From Lachnospiraceae bacterium G11 (lineage in GTDB: Bacteria; Bacillota; Clostridia; Lachnospirales; Lachnospiraceae): a DNA stretch of 64,000 nucleotides. Location of the stretch: assembly GCA_900103495.1 (NCBI GenBank), contig FMWZ01000013.1, forward strand, positions 1 through 64,000. Reading direction: 5' to 3'. Under the pieces are notes generated by a model. It was given only the letters and a program-made list of their open reading frames with translations. It did no database searches and had not been told where the DNA came from. The translations under genes were made by a program, and so were the position numbers. Positions 18,510-27,983 of the stretch are shown here, one piece after another (the first letter of the stretch is position 1; every line of letters starts with the position of its first letter).

Positions 18510-20255
18510 ATGAAATCAATCCTTACGAAGCTAAATATACTCTTAAACAAGAAACAAAAGAAGCGCATGTCGCTCCTTGTAATAATGATGCTCATCGGCG
18601 CCGTTCTTGAAGTGGCAGGAATCGGCATGGTTGTCCCCGCAGTTAAGCTTGTCATGGACGAGGAAGCCATCAGAAACGATGAGCTCGTAAGCACCATCTA
18701 CGACATACTCCCGGTGTCCAGCCAGAAGCAGTTCATCATCGTAATCATGGTCTCATTGATGGCCATCTTCGTTTTGAAAAACCTCTATCTCTACCTTGAG
18801 CAGAAGGTAATGCTTTCCTTCGTGTACAGTAATCAGTTCGACACCTCTGAGCGCCTCATGAAGAATTACCTTAGGAAAAACTACGAGTTCTACCTTAACG
18901 CCGACACTGCAGTAGTTCAGAGAAATATCACGTCCGACGTTAACAACATGTACGCCCTGATTCTGGCTCTGCTGACCCTCCTTTCTGAGGGCATTGTATT
19001 TATCTGGCTGGCAGCAGGACTTTTCCTCATAGACCCCATAATGACAATAATCGTAACCCTTGTGCTTTTAATTGTTCTTTTTGCCATCAAAGTATGGCTT
19101 AAGCCCATTATGTACAAGGCAGGTAAAGACAATCAGGACTTCTACTCAGGACTTTTTAAACTTATTTCTCAGAGCATCCAGGGAATCAAAGAAATGAAAA
19201 TAGCCCGCAAGGAGCAGTTCTTTGTGGATGAATATGTAACCTGCGGAAGAGGATATGTTAACGCGGTTCAGAGATACAGCCTTTTTAACGCAATTCCTAA
19301 GCTTCTTATCGAAACCGTACTTATTATCTGTATGGTTTCCTACATGCTTTACATGCTTCTTACAGGAAAAGGCGCTTCTGAATTGATTCCGACTCTTACG
19401 GCCTTCGCTGTGGCTGCCATGCGTCTTCTTCCCTCAGCTAACCGCATAAACAACCAGATGAACACCATCGCTTACTGCGAGCCCTTCTTCTTAAAGGTTG
19501 CTGACGGACTTAACGATGAGCTCAAAAACATGGAGACCAATATCTCCTTCACAGATGAGAACGTAAACAAACTCCCTGTTAAAGAGAAGATAGAACTTAC
19601 AGGTATTACATATGCTTACCCCAATACAGAAAAGCTTATTTTCGACCATGCGGACATGACAGTACCCATCGGTAAGGCAGTAGGTATAGTCGGAACTACA
19701 GGTGCAGGTAAGACTACCATCGTTGATATCCTTTTAGGCCTCTTAGAGACCAAAGAAGGCGAGATAAAAGCCGATGGCATAAATATAAAAACAAACTACA
19801 AAGGCTGGCTTAAAAACATTGGATACATTCCTCAGATGATTTTCATGCTTGATTCAAACATAAGAGAAAATGTAGCCTTTGGCGTGCCTAGAGACCAAAT
19901 TGATGAGAACAAGGTTTGGGAAGCTCTTAAGGAAGCTCAGTTAGATGACTTTGTTCGAAGCCTTCCAGATGGCCTTGATACTTCCATTGGCGAAAGAGGA
20001 ATCAGGCTTTCCGGTGGACAGAGACAAAGAATCAGTATCGCAAGGGCTCTTTATGATGATCCCGAAGTACTTATTCTTGATGAAGCGACATCGGCTCTCG
20101 ATAATGAAACTGAGGCAGCAATTATGGATTCCATAAATGCACTCCACGGTAAGAAAACCCTCATTATTATCGCCCATAGACTTCAGACCATTGAGAAATG
20201 CGACATGATTTATCGTGTGGAAGGCGGAAAAGCAACATTGGAGAAAACAATATAG
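18510..20255 (+). CDS. ABC exporter, fused permease and ATPase (PglK/MsbA-like)
   Basis: This 581-aa half-transporter has an N-terminal membrane domain of about six helices (residues 20-310) and a C-terminal nucleotide-binding domain. The Walker A is GTTGAGKTT (about 400), the signature LSGGQRQR (about 498), the Walker B LILDEATSALD (about 520) and the switch His IIAHR. The single-chain layout in a glycan locus recalls PglK, which flips lipid-linked oligosaccharides; a lipid A or drug exporter role cannot be excluded. It is the only evident transporter in the window. The next gene starts 2 bp after its stop. Confidence 0.85.
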   Translation: MKSILTKLNILLNKKQKKRMSLLVIMMLIGAVLEVAGIGMVVPAVKLVMDEEAIRNDELVSTIYDILPVSSQKQFIIVIMVSLMAIFVLKNLYLYLEQKVMLSFVYSNQFDTSERLMKNYLRKNYEFYLNADTAVVQRNITSDVNNMYALILALLTLLSEGIVFIWLAAGLFLIDPIMTIIVTLVLLIVLFAIKVWLKPIMYKAGKDNQDFYSGLFKLISQSIQGIKEMKIARKEQFFVDEYVTCGRGYVNAVQRYSLFNAIPKLLIETVLIICMVSYMLYMLLTGKGASELIPTLTAFAVAAMRLLPSANRINNQMNTIAYCEPFFLKVADGLNDELKNMETNISFTDENVNKLPVKEKIELTGITYAYPNTEKLIFDHADMTVPIGKAVGIVGTTGAGKTTIVDILLGLLETKEGEIKADGINIKTNYKGWLKNIGYIPQMIFMLDSNIRENVAFGVPRDQIDENKVWEALKEAQLDDFVRSLPDGLDTSIGERGIRLSGGQRQRISIARALYDDPEVLILDEATSALDNETEAAIMDSINALHGKKTLIIIAHRLQTIEKCDMIYRVEGGKATLEKTI

Positions 20256-20257
20256 TT

Positions 20258-21358
20258 ATGAAAGAAAGAATATACGTCTGTCATACTTACTATCACGTTT
20301 ATATAACCTTGTTAAAAGAGCTGGCCCTGCCAAAAGAGCAAAGGCGGCAAGCAACGCTGGTCTTAAGTAAGATGTCTAACGACTTTGAAACCCTTGATGA
20401 GAGAATAAGACAGACCGGAGTTTTTGAAGAAATCATTTCCTTTGATGAGAAAAGAGATGACTTTTTCCCTGAACTTGCTAAGTACAGGAAGGACAAGGGA
20501 AACATAGTTTTCAACATGATTTCCAGAATAATCTTCACGAGGAAGTACGCCAAGCTAGAAGAAGCATACGTTCCTGTAGATTTTAGCGATTACAAATATA
20601 TTTATATCTTTAGCGATTCTGATCCCGTAGGCTATTATCTTAATCAGAAGAAGATTTACTACCATGCGGTAGAGGATGGTCTTGATTGCATTGCCAACTT
20701 CGACCAGGCAAGATTTGGAAACAGAGGCCACTTTGATTTAAAGGCAAAACTATCTAAGAAATATAACCTGATATTTGTCGAGAATGGGTACGGAAAGTAT
20801 TGCCTTGATATGGAAGTCAACGACATTTCAAAGATTGAGTATCCGTGTCCGTATTACATCGAGAAACCCAGAAAAGATTTGGTGGACAGACTCACCGATG
20901 AGGATAAAGATATAATTCTCAAAGCCTTCTTAAGGAATAGAGACGAACTGGAAAGAGTTCTGACCGGGAAGGAAACTGACAAGAGTGAAACCAAGGATAG
21001 AATCCTAATTCTCACCGAGCCCCTCTGTACATTGGATGTAAGAGAGAAGATTTTTAGAGACATAATAGATATGTATAAGGATGACGGCGTAATTGTAATC
21101 AAGCCTCATCCAAGAGACTGCTTAGACTACAGAACTCTATTTAAGGATTACCCAATAATAGATGGTACAGTTCCCATGGAGATGCTAAACTTCTTCTCAG
21201 CGCATTTTTCCAAAGTCGTAGCTGTATTCACTGAACTCAGTGGAATCAAGTTTGCCGATGAGAAGATTCGGCTGGGCGCAGACTTCATGGATAAGTACGA
21301 AGATCCTGTAGTACACCGCTACGCTGAAAGCATTTCGAAAGCATTTCAAAAGCATTAG
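20258..21358 (+). CDS. GT52 / polysialyltransferase-like glycosyltransferase
   Basis: This 366-aa protein starts MKERIYVCHTYYHVYITL, the opening typical of bacterial sialyltransferase-like GT52 and polysialyltransferase families. HAVEDGLDCI (about residue 133) and VIKPHPRDCLDY (about 285) are conserved acceptor and donor elements of that group; the His of KPHP contacts a CMP donor in characterised members. The earlier in-frame ATG at 20198 lies inside the ABC gene and is unlikely. The donor might be a nonulosonate or another CMP sugar; no CMP-sugar synthetase is in the window. It ends a two-gene unit with the exporter. Confidence 0.62.
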   Translation: MKERIYVCHTYYHVYITLLKELALPKEQRRQATLVLSKMSNDFETLDERIRQTGVFEEIISFDEKRDDFFPELAKYRKDKGNIVFNMISRIIFTRKYAKLEEAYVPVDFSDYKYIYIFSDSDPVGYYLNQKKIYYHAVEDGLDCIANFDQARFGNRGHFDLKAKLSKKYNLIFVENGYGKYCLDMEVNDISKIEYPCPYYIEKPRKDLVDRLTDEDKDIILKAFLRNRDELERVLTGKETDKSETKDRILILTEPLCTLDVREKIFRDIIDMYKDDGVIVIKPHPRDCLDYRTLFKDYPIIDGTVPMEMLNFFSAHFSKVVAVFTELSGIKFADEKIRLGADFMDKYEDPVVHRYAESISKAFQKH

Positions 21359-21729
21359 TTGGGTGATGTTACTAAAGAAAAACAACTTGTTTGAAGACCC
21401 GCTACTAATATAGAGCATTTGGCGGTGATTTCCGCAGAATAAAGAAATGATGAGATGTTCGTGATTAATGACGATGAGCAATGTGGTTTTATATTCGCAG
21501 TTTGTGGGTGCATGAGTACATTACTATCAGAAAACAAATCGACGGTTAGGAACACTTAGCACTCGCAGATTTTGGACAGAATTCTAGCGGATAATATATC
21601 GATTAAATCTAAGAAATGCTGTGATAAATGAGTTTAAGGATTTGGAACGAATTTGTAATTTGAAGAGTTTTTTAATTGCAAATAGATGCAGATTAAAACT
21701 ATAGCAAGAACGATTGAGGAGATGTAAAT
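21359..21729. other. Non-coding AT-rich boundary before the acetylation module
   Basis: These 371 bp hold no convincing gene. One plus-strand frame (about 21366-21560) reads through 65 codons with two internal stops and includes LAVISAE and NDDEQCGFIF; it may be a decayed gene, but I cannot identify it. No terminator or clear promoter stands out. Two partial -10-like sequences occur near 21590-21600. The stretch marks the change to a more AT-rich segment. Confidence 0.35.
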
Positions 21730-22938
21730 ATGAAGTATTTGATTCTAGGAGCTGGACCTGCAGGATTGTCATTTGCAAATAGAATTTTTGAAAGAAGCAA
21801 AGAGTGCTCTTTTTTGGTTTTGGAAGCTGAGCGCGAGGCTGGAGGCTTATGCAAATCAAAAGAAATAGATGGTTCTCCACTTGATATAGGCGGAGGACAT
21901 TTTTTAGATACCAGAAGGCCTAATGTAAATGAGTTTTTGTTTAACTTTCTACCGGAAAATGAATGGAACACTTTTGATAGAAATAGTATGATATGCATCA
22001 AAGGGAAAATGATTAACCATCCTTTTGAGGCCAATATTTGGCAACTAGATGTTACTGAACAAGTCGAATATCTTAAGTCAATAGCTATGGCTGGATGCAA
22101 TACGGGTCAGAGTGCACCAGCCCTTTTTACAGATTGGATATACTGGAAATTGGGTGATAAAATAGCAAATGATTACATGATTCCATATAATCAAAAGGTA
22201 TTTGGGGAGAATTTAAATCAACTAGGAACATATTGGTTGGAAAAACTTCCAAATGTGAGTTTTGAGGAAACCATATTGTCATGCTTAACTAGAAAGGCTT
22301 ATGGAACAGAACCTGGACACTCCCGATTTTTGTATCCCAAAAAATATGGATACGGTGAAGTATGGAATCGCATGGCCCAAAATATTAAAGACTATATTGA
22401 ATACGGGAAAGTGATTAAAAGTATAGATTTTGATAAAAGAATGGTGACAACTTCCGATGGTGATAGCTACGCTGCTGATGTGATAATATCCACAATTCCT
22501 TGGATGGAATTTGAGCAGATGAAAGGAATCCCTGAGAACATAAAAAAGGGTATTGATCAACTTAGGTATAGTTCTATTCAAATAGAGTATAAAGATGAAA
22601 ATATATCTTCAGATGCACAATGGATATATTATCCTAATCTTGAGCTCGATTATCACCGAATCCTTGTAAGAAAAAACTTTTGCCCCAATAGTAGGGGATA
22701 TTGGACTGAAACAAATTTAAATAGAGTGGGCTCAGTTCATGGAATGCAAAATTCTTTTTCAAACAAGTATGCCTATCCTTTGAATACTATTAACAAACCG
22801 GAAATTGTTAACAGATTATTAACTTGGGCGAGGAGTAAATCTGTTTTCGGATTAGGACGATGGGGAGAATGGAGTCATTATAATTCAGATGTTGTGGTGG
22901 AGTTGGGCATTAATTTGGCTGACAAATTGACTATGTAG
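21730..22938 (+). CDS. FAD-dependent oxidoreductase (UDP-galactopyranose mutase / protoporphyrinogen oxidase-like)
   Basis: This 402-aa flavoprotein opens with the dinucleotide-binding motif LILGAGPAGLSFA, then LEAEREAGGLCKS and IGGGHFLD, the amine-oxidase-type FAD fold. FLYPKKYGYGEVW (about residue 200) and IISTIPW (about 257) occur in enzymes related to UDP-galactopyranose mutase and HemY. In a glycan locus the likely role is oxidation or ring isomerisation of a nucleotide sugar or polyprenyl-linked sugar; the substrate cannot be read from the sequence. GAGGAG precedes the ATG. It heads the AT-rich module and is followed 24 bp later by a small GT2. Confidence 0.72.
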   Translation: MKYLILGAGPAGLSFANRIFERSKECSFLVLEAEREAGGLCKSKEIDGSPLDIGGGHFLDTRRPNVNEFLFNFLPENEWNTFDRNSMICIKGKMINHPFEANIWQLDVTEQVEYLKSIAMAGCNTGQSAPALFTDWIYWKLGDKIANDYMIPYNQKVFGENLNQLGTYWLEKLPNVSFEETILSCLTRKAYGTEPGHSRFLYPKKYGYGEVWNRMAQNIKDYIEYGKVIKSIDFDKRMVTTSDGDSYAADVIISTIPWMEFEQMKGIPENIKKGIDQLRYSSIQIEYKDENISSDAQWIYYPNLELDYHRILVRKNFCPNSRGYWTETNLNRVGSVHGMQNSFSNKYAYPLNTINKPEIVNRLLTWARSKSVFGLGRWGEWSHYNSDVVVELGINLADKLTM

Positions 22939-22962
22939 TATGCAAGAAAGGTGTTAAGCTTT

Positions 22963-23649
22963 ATGACGGTAGGTTTATGTCTTATAACATGGAATGAGAT
23001 AGAAGGTTGTCGCCATGACGTGCCATTAATTGATAGATCGCAATTTGATCAGATTTATTGCATAGATGCCGGAAGCAATGACGGAACTGTTGAGTATCTT
23101 CAAAGCGAGGGAATACCTGTGTATCAACAGGAAAGCGCAGGGTTAAATCAAGCTTGTGTGGATGGTTGCCGCCATTGTGTTTGTGATGCATTTGTCTTTT
23201 TCCACCCCAAAGGAACTATTCCTGTTGAGGACACTTATAAATTTAGAAGATATTTTGAAGAAGGATATCAACTGGTTGTCGCAAGCAGGATGATGAAAGA
23301 ATCTATTAATGAAGAGGACGGGAACGTATTGAAACCGCGTAAATGGTTTGTCTTAGGCCTTGGTTTACTAGCTAGTGTGCTTTTCAGAAAAGAGGGCTAT
23401 CAGATAAGGGATGTGCTTCATGGTTTCCGTGGGATGACGGTAGATGCATTCAATTGTCTCAATGTATCAAACATGAACCCTTCGATAGATATAGAGATGG
23501 TATGTAGGACATATAAGAAGAGAATGAAAAGGATTGAATTTCCTACAACAGAGGGACGGCGCATTGCAGGCAAAACGCATTTTAAAGCCTTCTCAACTGG
23601 GAAAAAACTATTAAAGTACATTGCATGGGAAGTGAAAAGAGACAATTAG
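22963..23649 (+). CDS. Small GT2 enzyme (DPM1-like)
   Basis: This 228-aa GT-A enzyme lacks membrane helices, unlike GtrB. CLITWNE and CIDAGSNDGTVEYL (about residue 35) form the nucleotide-binding part. The usual DxD region is FFHPKGTIP, so the metal-binding aspartates are not evident at the expected place. VASRM and GFRGM resemble dolichyl-phosphate mannose synthases. I chose ATG 22963, eleven bases after AAAGG, over the GTG at 22951. With the 969-aa membrane protein downstream, a polyprenyl-phosphate charging role is plausible. It may be degenerate at the DxD site. Confidence 0.72.
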   Translation: MTVGLCLITWNEIEGCRHDVPLIDRSQFDQIYCIDAGSNDGTVEYLQSEGIPVYQQESAGLNQACVDGCRHCVCDAFVFFHPKGTIPVEDTYKFRRYFEEGYQLVVASRMMKESINEEDGNVLKPRKWFVLGLGLLASVLFRKEGYQIRDVLHGFRGMTVDAFNCLNVSNMNPSIDIEMVCRTYKKRMKRIEFPTTEGRRIAGKTHFKAFSTGKKLLKYIAWEVKRDN

Positions 23650-23668
23650 TAAGAGGTTTGGTAGGTAA

Positions 23669-26578
23669 ATGCTAATGCGTGACAGATTGAAAAAAACGCT
23701 AAATGATCGGACGACTTTATTTGTGGGCCTGTATATAGCTGGGCTAATCTTTTATTATTTAAATCCATTTGATTCGATTGAGTTGACAGAATGGGAACGT
23801 AGTTTTGGCCCAGCTTCTATGAAAGGGCTTTCTATCGAAAAAAGAGTTTTAAATATTTATATCAATTACTATTTACTGCTTCCGATAACCGCTTTTCTTG
23901 GTATTTGTAGTGCCCGAATTGTTATTGGAAAAAACGAGAGCCAAAAAAAGGCGGTAAGAGACATAAGTTTTATTAATACCTTTGCACTTATAGCTGCATA
24001 TACTTCCCGATTCGCATCGGGGACAGAACTGGTAATTTCAATCAATTCAGTTGTGACGAGTGCTCTGACGTTTATTATAGCAATAGCTGTGGCAAGCTTA
24101 ATTCACATCGATGATAATTTTGAGTATGAAGACTATATTATTTCTTATGTAAATCACCTTATTATTTCATTGGGGTTTATTTTACCTTTTCAAGCGGATG
24201 AAAGAACTATTGGATATTTCTATGCCATTTCTGTTCTTGTGACTTTATTAGATATGTGGATTCTAAAGATTTCAACTATGCTTCAAAGAAAGGAGCTTTT
24301 TTACTTTTTTTGGAAATATGCATATTATGGTGCTGCATTGTGGGTGTGCGTAGTTGAGGGTATGTATATAATGGCGTCAATTGGGTATATTATATTACAC
24401 CCATTTAGGATACTCTTAACAGTTATTGCTGTTTTTGCTGCTGTGTGCCTGCTAATATCTTGGAAAAAAAAGAATACTGGATTGGATAAGTTCAGCTATA
24501 CAGGAGTAATTCTAAGCGTTGGAATTATGTCTCTTTTAGAGAATCAATATAAGATTCTCTATGACGTTCGTAATTATGCAAATCTTTTCGAAGTTGGAAA
24601 TGTATCGGTTTCGTTGGAAACAATAGAAAGAGGCAAAATCCCCATTATAGATTATTTTTCTGCACATGCTATTCGAGACGTGCTTTCAAGCCTTTTATAT
24701 TGGATGGTAGGGGGAGATGCAAGAACAGCCATTTTTTCGAATCCTTGGCAAAGTCTAAGCCAGATTTTGGGAATATTATTTCTGTATTTTATTTTGACAC
24801 GTATATTTAATCGTAATTGGGTAATACTTATTACCCTTATTTTTCCGCTTGTAATACCCAATACTTTTTGGGGAGAACTTGCGTTAATCGCAGTGATTGG
24901 GCTCCTCTTTTTGGTTAAAAACCCAGAAAAACTAAGCAGCTATTTGCTGTTTTGGCTTGCTATAGGAGTATGCTGCTTTACACGATACGATTCAGGAATA
25001 TCTGTTGGCTTGTCGTGCATTCTTACGGCGACTCTATTAGTTGTCATGAAAAACATGTCGGCACGCAGGTATATTTATAGTTTCATACTTGTGGCGTTCC
25101 CAACGTTGGTTTTTTATATTTGCTACAGTATAATTAAAAATTTTGACTGGATTGGGCGAATAGATGAGTGGATGGACGTTGGGGCCAAATCTTCAGCTAC
25201 TTGGGCGACAATTACATTTGGAAACCCCAGTTCATTAAAGTTTTTTATTATATATGAGTTATTTCCTTCTTTAGATGTTGCCATGATAATAATAACTATC
25301 ATCTTGCTGATTTTAAATAGAACAGCAAGAGATAGAGGAGCCCTGGCACTGACTTTCAGCCTCTCATATTCGTTTATGATTACAAGGACTCTTGTTTATC
25401 ATAACTTGGAAGTGACTAAAACTGGGTGGACGGGAGTAATAATCAATTTCTTCCCACTAGCTGTGTTTTTTTTCTGCATCTACATTTGCGAGTTGTTTCC
25501 TAAAAAGATCTCCAGTGTTAATTGTGCATACCTCCCATTGTGCGCATTTGGAATCTCGCTTGCATTGTCAGTCTTTATCATAGGGGAGAAGAATCCCGAC
25601 GAATATTCATCTATATATGGAAGAGGAGTTGGATTTGCAAGGCAATTTGATGTCAGAAAAATGCAACTGCCCGTTACGGAGGATAACAATAGAACCGAAT
25701 ATTCTGAGTATACAAAGAGTGTGTATTTGCCATTTGAACGTATATTTAATCTTTTACTAACTGACGACCAAACTTTCGTCGATTTTGCAAATATAACAGG
25801 GTTATATGCATTAACAGACAGAGAGTATCCATGTTATGTTTCGCAAACACCAAGTCTTTTGTCGAATTTATCCTCTCAGGAGCACTATATTGAAGAGATT
25901 AAATCTTCGGACGCTCCGCTGGCTATTATCGGTAACAAAGATTTAGACTTCACCATGTACATGCAGGAAGTCAGACACAATATAAAGTATTATAAAGTAG
26001 CTGAGTATATATTTGAAAACTATAGACCATTGACAATGGTGGGGACGGATTTTGCCCTTTGGTGTAGAAACGACAATTATGAATTATACCATAGCATTCT
26101 CGGAGAAACTATGATGGAAGATGATTGCTATATTCCAATTGAACCAGGATATGATGCTGACAATCACAGTTATAAATTGGAGGATATTCCATATATATGG
26201 GCTAACTTTGATTCTGATGGGGCGGTGAATAATGAAATAATATGTTTGGCTGATGATATAGACCATTACATGATGGATGGAAGAAGTACAGAGGAGTTTT
26301 CGTATGATTTCCCCGGGGGTTTGGAGAAACAAAATGGTCAGTATATATTCTTCGAGTATACGGGTGTGCAGGAAGAAGCTACAGCCACACTAAGAGTTTC
26401 CGAGAATGGGATGTACCCGTATGAGTTTAGCTTTAAAGTGAAACCTGAGAGAAACAAGTATCTTATCCGACTGAGTTGTGATTACTTCTGGTATTCTTTT
26501 GAACCGAATATAGCCACATTTAGCACAGACGATGAAGACGGCTGCTTTTCAAATGTTGCAATATTGATGGGTGATTAG
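23669..26578 (+). CDS. Large two-part membrane protein, GT-C-like
   Basis: This 969-aa protein has about 16-18 hydrophobic segments in residues 15-640, then a 330-residue hydrophilic tail that should lie outside the cell. The loop IIDYFSAHAIRDVL near residue 330 carries acidic and His residues in the position of a GT-C catalytic loop. The tail ends in beta-rich sequence resembling a carbohydrate-binding fold. I do not recognise the family. It sits between a DPM1-like GT2 and an MBOAT, so transfer of polyprenyl-phosphate-linked sugars outside the membrane, or polymerisation, is a reasonable inference. It is clearly more AT-rich than the flanking operons. Confidence 0.6.
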   Translation: MLMRDRLKKTLNDRTTLFVGLYIAGLIFYYLNPFDSIELTEWERSFGPASMKGLSIEKRVLNIYINYYLLLPITAFLGICSARIVIGKNESQKKAVRDISFINTFALIAAYTSRFASGTELVISINSVVTSALTFIIAIAVASLIHIDDNFEYEDYIISYVNHLIISLGFILPFQADERTIGYFYAISVLVTLLDMWILKISTMLQRKELFYFFWKYAYYGAALWVCVVEGMYIMASIGYIILHPFRILLTVIAVFAAVCLLISWKKKNTGLDKFSYTGVILSVGIMSLLENQYKILYDVRNYANLFEVGNVSVSLETIERGKIPIIDYFSAHAIRDVLSSLLYWMVGGDARTAIFSNPWQSLSQILGILFLYFILTRIFNRNWVILITLIFPLVIPNTFWGELALIAVIGLLFLVKNPEKLSSYLLFWLAIGVCCFTRYDSGISVGLSCILTATLLVVMKNMSARRYIYSFILVAFPTLVFYICYSIIKNFDWIGRIDEWMDVGAKSSATWATITFGNPSSLKFFIIYELFPSLDVAMIIITIILLILNRTARDRGALALTFSLSYSFMITRTLVYHNLEVTKTGWTGVIINFFPLAVFFFCIYICELFPKKISSVNCAYLPLCAFGISLALSVFIIGEKNPDEYSSIYGRGVGFARQFDVRKMQLPVTEDNNRTEYSEYTKSVYLPFERIFNLLLTDDQTFVDFANITGLYALTDREYPCYVSQTPSLLSNLSSQEHYIEEIKSSDAPLAIIGNKDLDFTMYMQEVRHNIKYYKVAEYIFENYRPLTMVGTDFALWCRNDNYELYHSILGETMMEDDCYIPIEPGYDADNHSYKLEDIPYIWANFDSDGAVNNEIICLADDIDHYMMDGRSTEEFSYDFPGGLEKQNGQYIFFEYTGVQEEATATLRVSENGMYPYEFSFKVKPERNKYLIRLSCDYFWYSFEPNIATFSTDDEDGCFSNVAILMGD

Positions 26579-26594
26579 AAGTATTTCACCGTAT

Positions 26595-26622
26595 TTGAAA
26601 AATATATACATTCGTTTACAAT
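26595..26622 (+). promoter_or_regulatory. Internal promoter before the MBOAT gene
   Basis: TTGAAA (26595-26600), a 16-bp spacer and TACAAT (26617-26622) lie in the 75-bp gap before the MBOAT gene, which is followed by a strong GAGGAG site. This would allow the acetylation pair to be expressed separately. Confidence 0.45.
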
Positions 26623-26653
26623 AGTTGGACATTTTTTTGAGGAGAAAGGGAGA

Positions 26654-27982
26654 ATGCAATTTACTTCGTTACTATTTCTTACACTTATTATTCCTATAGT
26701 TTTTTTGATGGCTATAGTGCTTATGAGGAACAATAAGGGAAGAATGATTCTCTGCTTAATTTGCAACATCATTTTTTATTTATGGGGAGGATATAGGACA
26801 TTTTTTTTGTCATTGGCTATATGCGTACTTACGTGGATGTTTCAGAACTATGTTGCAAAGAACCCAAAGAAACATGTGGTTTTGATTTGTAGCATAGTTA
26901 TTTCAACTCCGCTTGTTGTTTCCAAGATTATTTGTGGTAGCATAGGTGTTTTGGGAATATCTTTCTATACTTTTGAAGCTATTTCTCTTGTTGTAGATAC
27001 ATATAGGGAGCCAGAGCATAAAAAAAGAAGTATGTTTGAAACGATTCTATATTTGCTCTTCTTTGCTACGGTTAGTCAAGGCCCTATTGTAAGGATAGCA
27101 TGTTTTGAAGCGGGACTAAGAGGAGAAACTGCAATAGATGACATCAATATGGGAATTAGACGATTCGCTGTAGGATTGGGGAAGAAAGTGCTAATAGCGG
27201 ATAAGCTAGCCCCTTTAGCAGACTACTTCTTTACCGGTGTATCTTATGGAAATCATTACTCATCTGTCGGGTTATGGCTAGGGTCATTTGCTTATACTCT
27301 TCAGATTTATTTTGATTTTTCTGGTTATTCCGATATGGCCATTGGAATTGCAAAAACTTTGGGCTTTAATCTTCCAGAGAATTTTAATTATCCTTATATG
27401 GCTACCAGCATTAGAGATTTTTGGTCTAGATGGCATATATCCCTAAGCACATGGTTTAGAGACTATTTGTATATACCATTAGGTGGAAACAGGGAAGGAA
27501 AGCCAAGAACAATACTCAATATGCTTCTAGTGTGGCTTGTTACTGGAATCTGGCATGGGAATGACTTGTCATTTATTGTTTGGGGGCTTGGGTTCTTTTT
27601 GCTTCTAGTCTTTGAAAAATATGGGGGCAATATAGCTGCCTTTTTTACTAAGGGCATAATTGGACGTGTATACACCTTGTTGTTTGTGAATTTTTTGTGG
27701 GTTTTTTTTAGATCAGATTCAATTGGAGTGGCATTTGAATATCTTAAGGGAATGTTGATTGTCAATACAGAAAGTACAGTTGAAATGACGGCGCTCAGGT
27801 ATATTCCGTATGTTATCATTGCAGGCGTATTCTGCGTGCAATCAAGAAGAATAAAGCAATTATATGTAACAAACAAGGGAGCGAAGACTGTGGCGGATCT
27901 TTTCTTGCTGGCAGTAGTGGCACTATCAGTATGTGCGATAATCAATGCTTCATACACACCTTTTATATATGGGAAGTTTTAG
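26654..27982 (+). CDS. MBOAT O-acyltransferase (AlgI/DltB family)
   Basis: This 442-aa polytopic membrane enzyme passes acyl groups from the cytoplasm to an exported glycan. It has LGISFYTFEAISL, FDFSGYSDMAIGIAK (about residue 224), FWSRWHISLSTWFRDYLYIPLGG (about 255-278) and the catalytic His in VTGIWHGND (about 297). All diagnostic MBOAT motifs are present and the length is normal. The stop lies one base before the start of the AlgX-like gene, the usual partner that completes transfer outside the membrane. The substrate is probably acetyl, by analogy to alginate and similar systems. Confidence 0.92.
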   Translation: MQFTSLLFLTLIIPIVFLMAIVLMRNNKGRMILCLICNIIFYLWGGYRTFFLSLAICVLTWMFQNYVAKNPKKHVVLICSIVISTPLVVSKIICGSIGVLGISFYTFEAISLVVDTYREPEHKKRSMFETILYLLFFATVSQGPIVRIACFEAGLRGETAIDDINMGIRRFAVGLGKKVLIADKLAPLADYFFTGVSYGNHYSSVGLWLGSFAYTLQIYFDFSGYSDMAIGIAKTLGFNLPENFNYPYMATSIRDFWSRWHISLSTWFRDYLYIPLGGNREGKPRTILNMLLVWLVTGIWHGNDLSFIVWGLGFFLLLVFEKYGGNIAAFFTKGIIGRVYTLLFVNFLWVFFRSDSIGVAFEYLKGMLIVNTESTVEMTALRYIPYVIIAGVFCVQSRRIKQLYVTNKGAKTVADLFLLAVVALSVCAIINASYTPFIYGKF

Positions 27983-27983
27983 A

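Noticed and set aside
18917-19132. Minus-strand hydrophobic frame inside the ABC exporter
   Set aside because: It mirrors membrane helices of the exporter on the other strand; no independent signals.
21355-21555. Minus-strand 66-codon frame in the gap after the GT52-like gene
   Set aside because: It has no ribosome site or recognisable motif. The opposite strand carries a frame with two stops that might be a decayed gene, but I could not decide, so I annotated only the gap.
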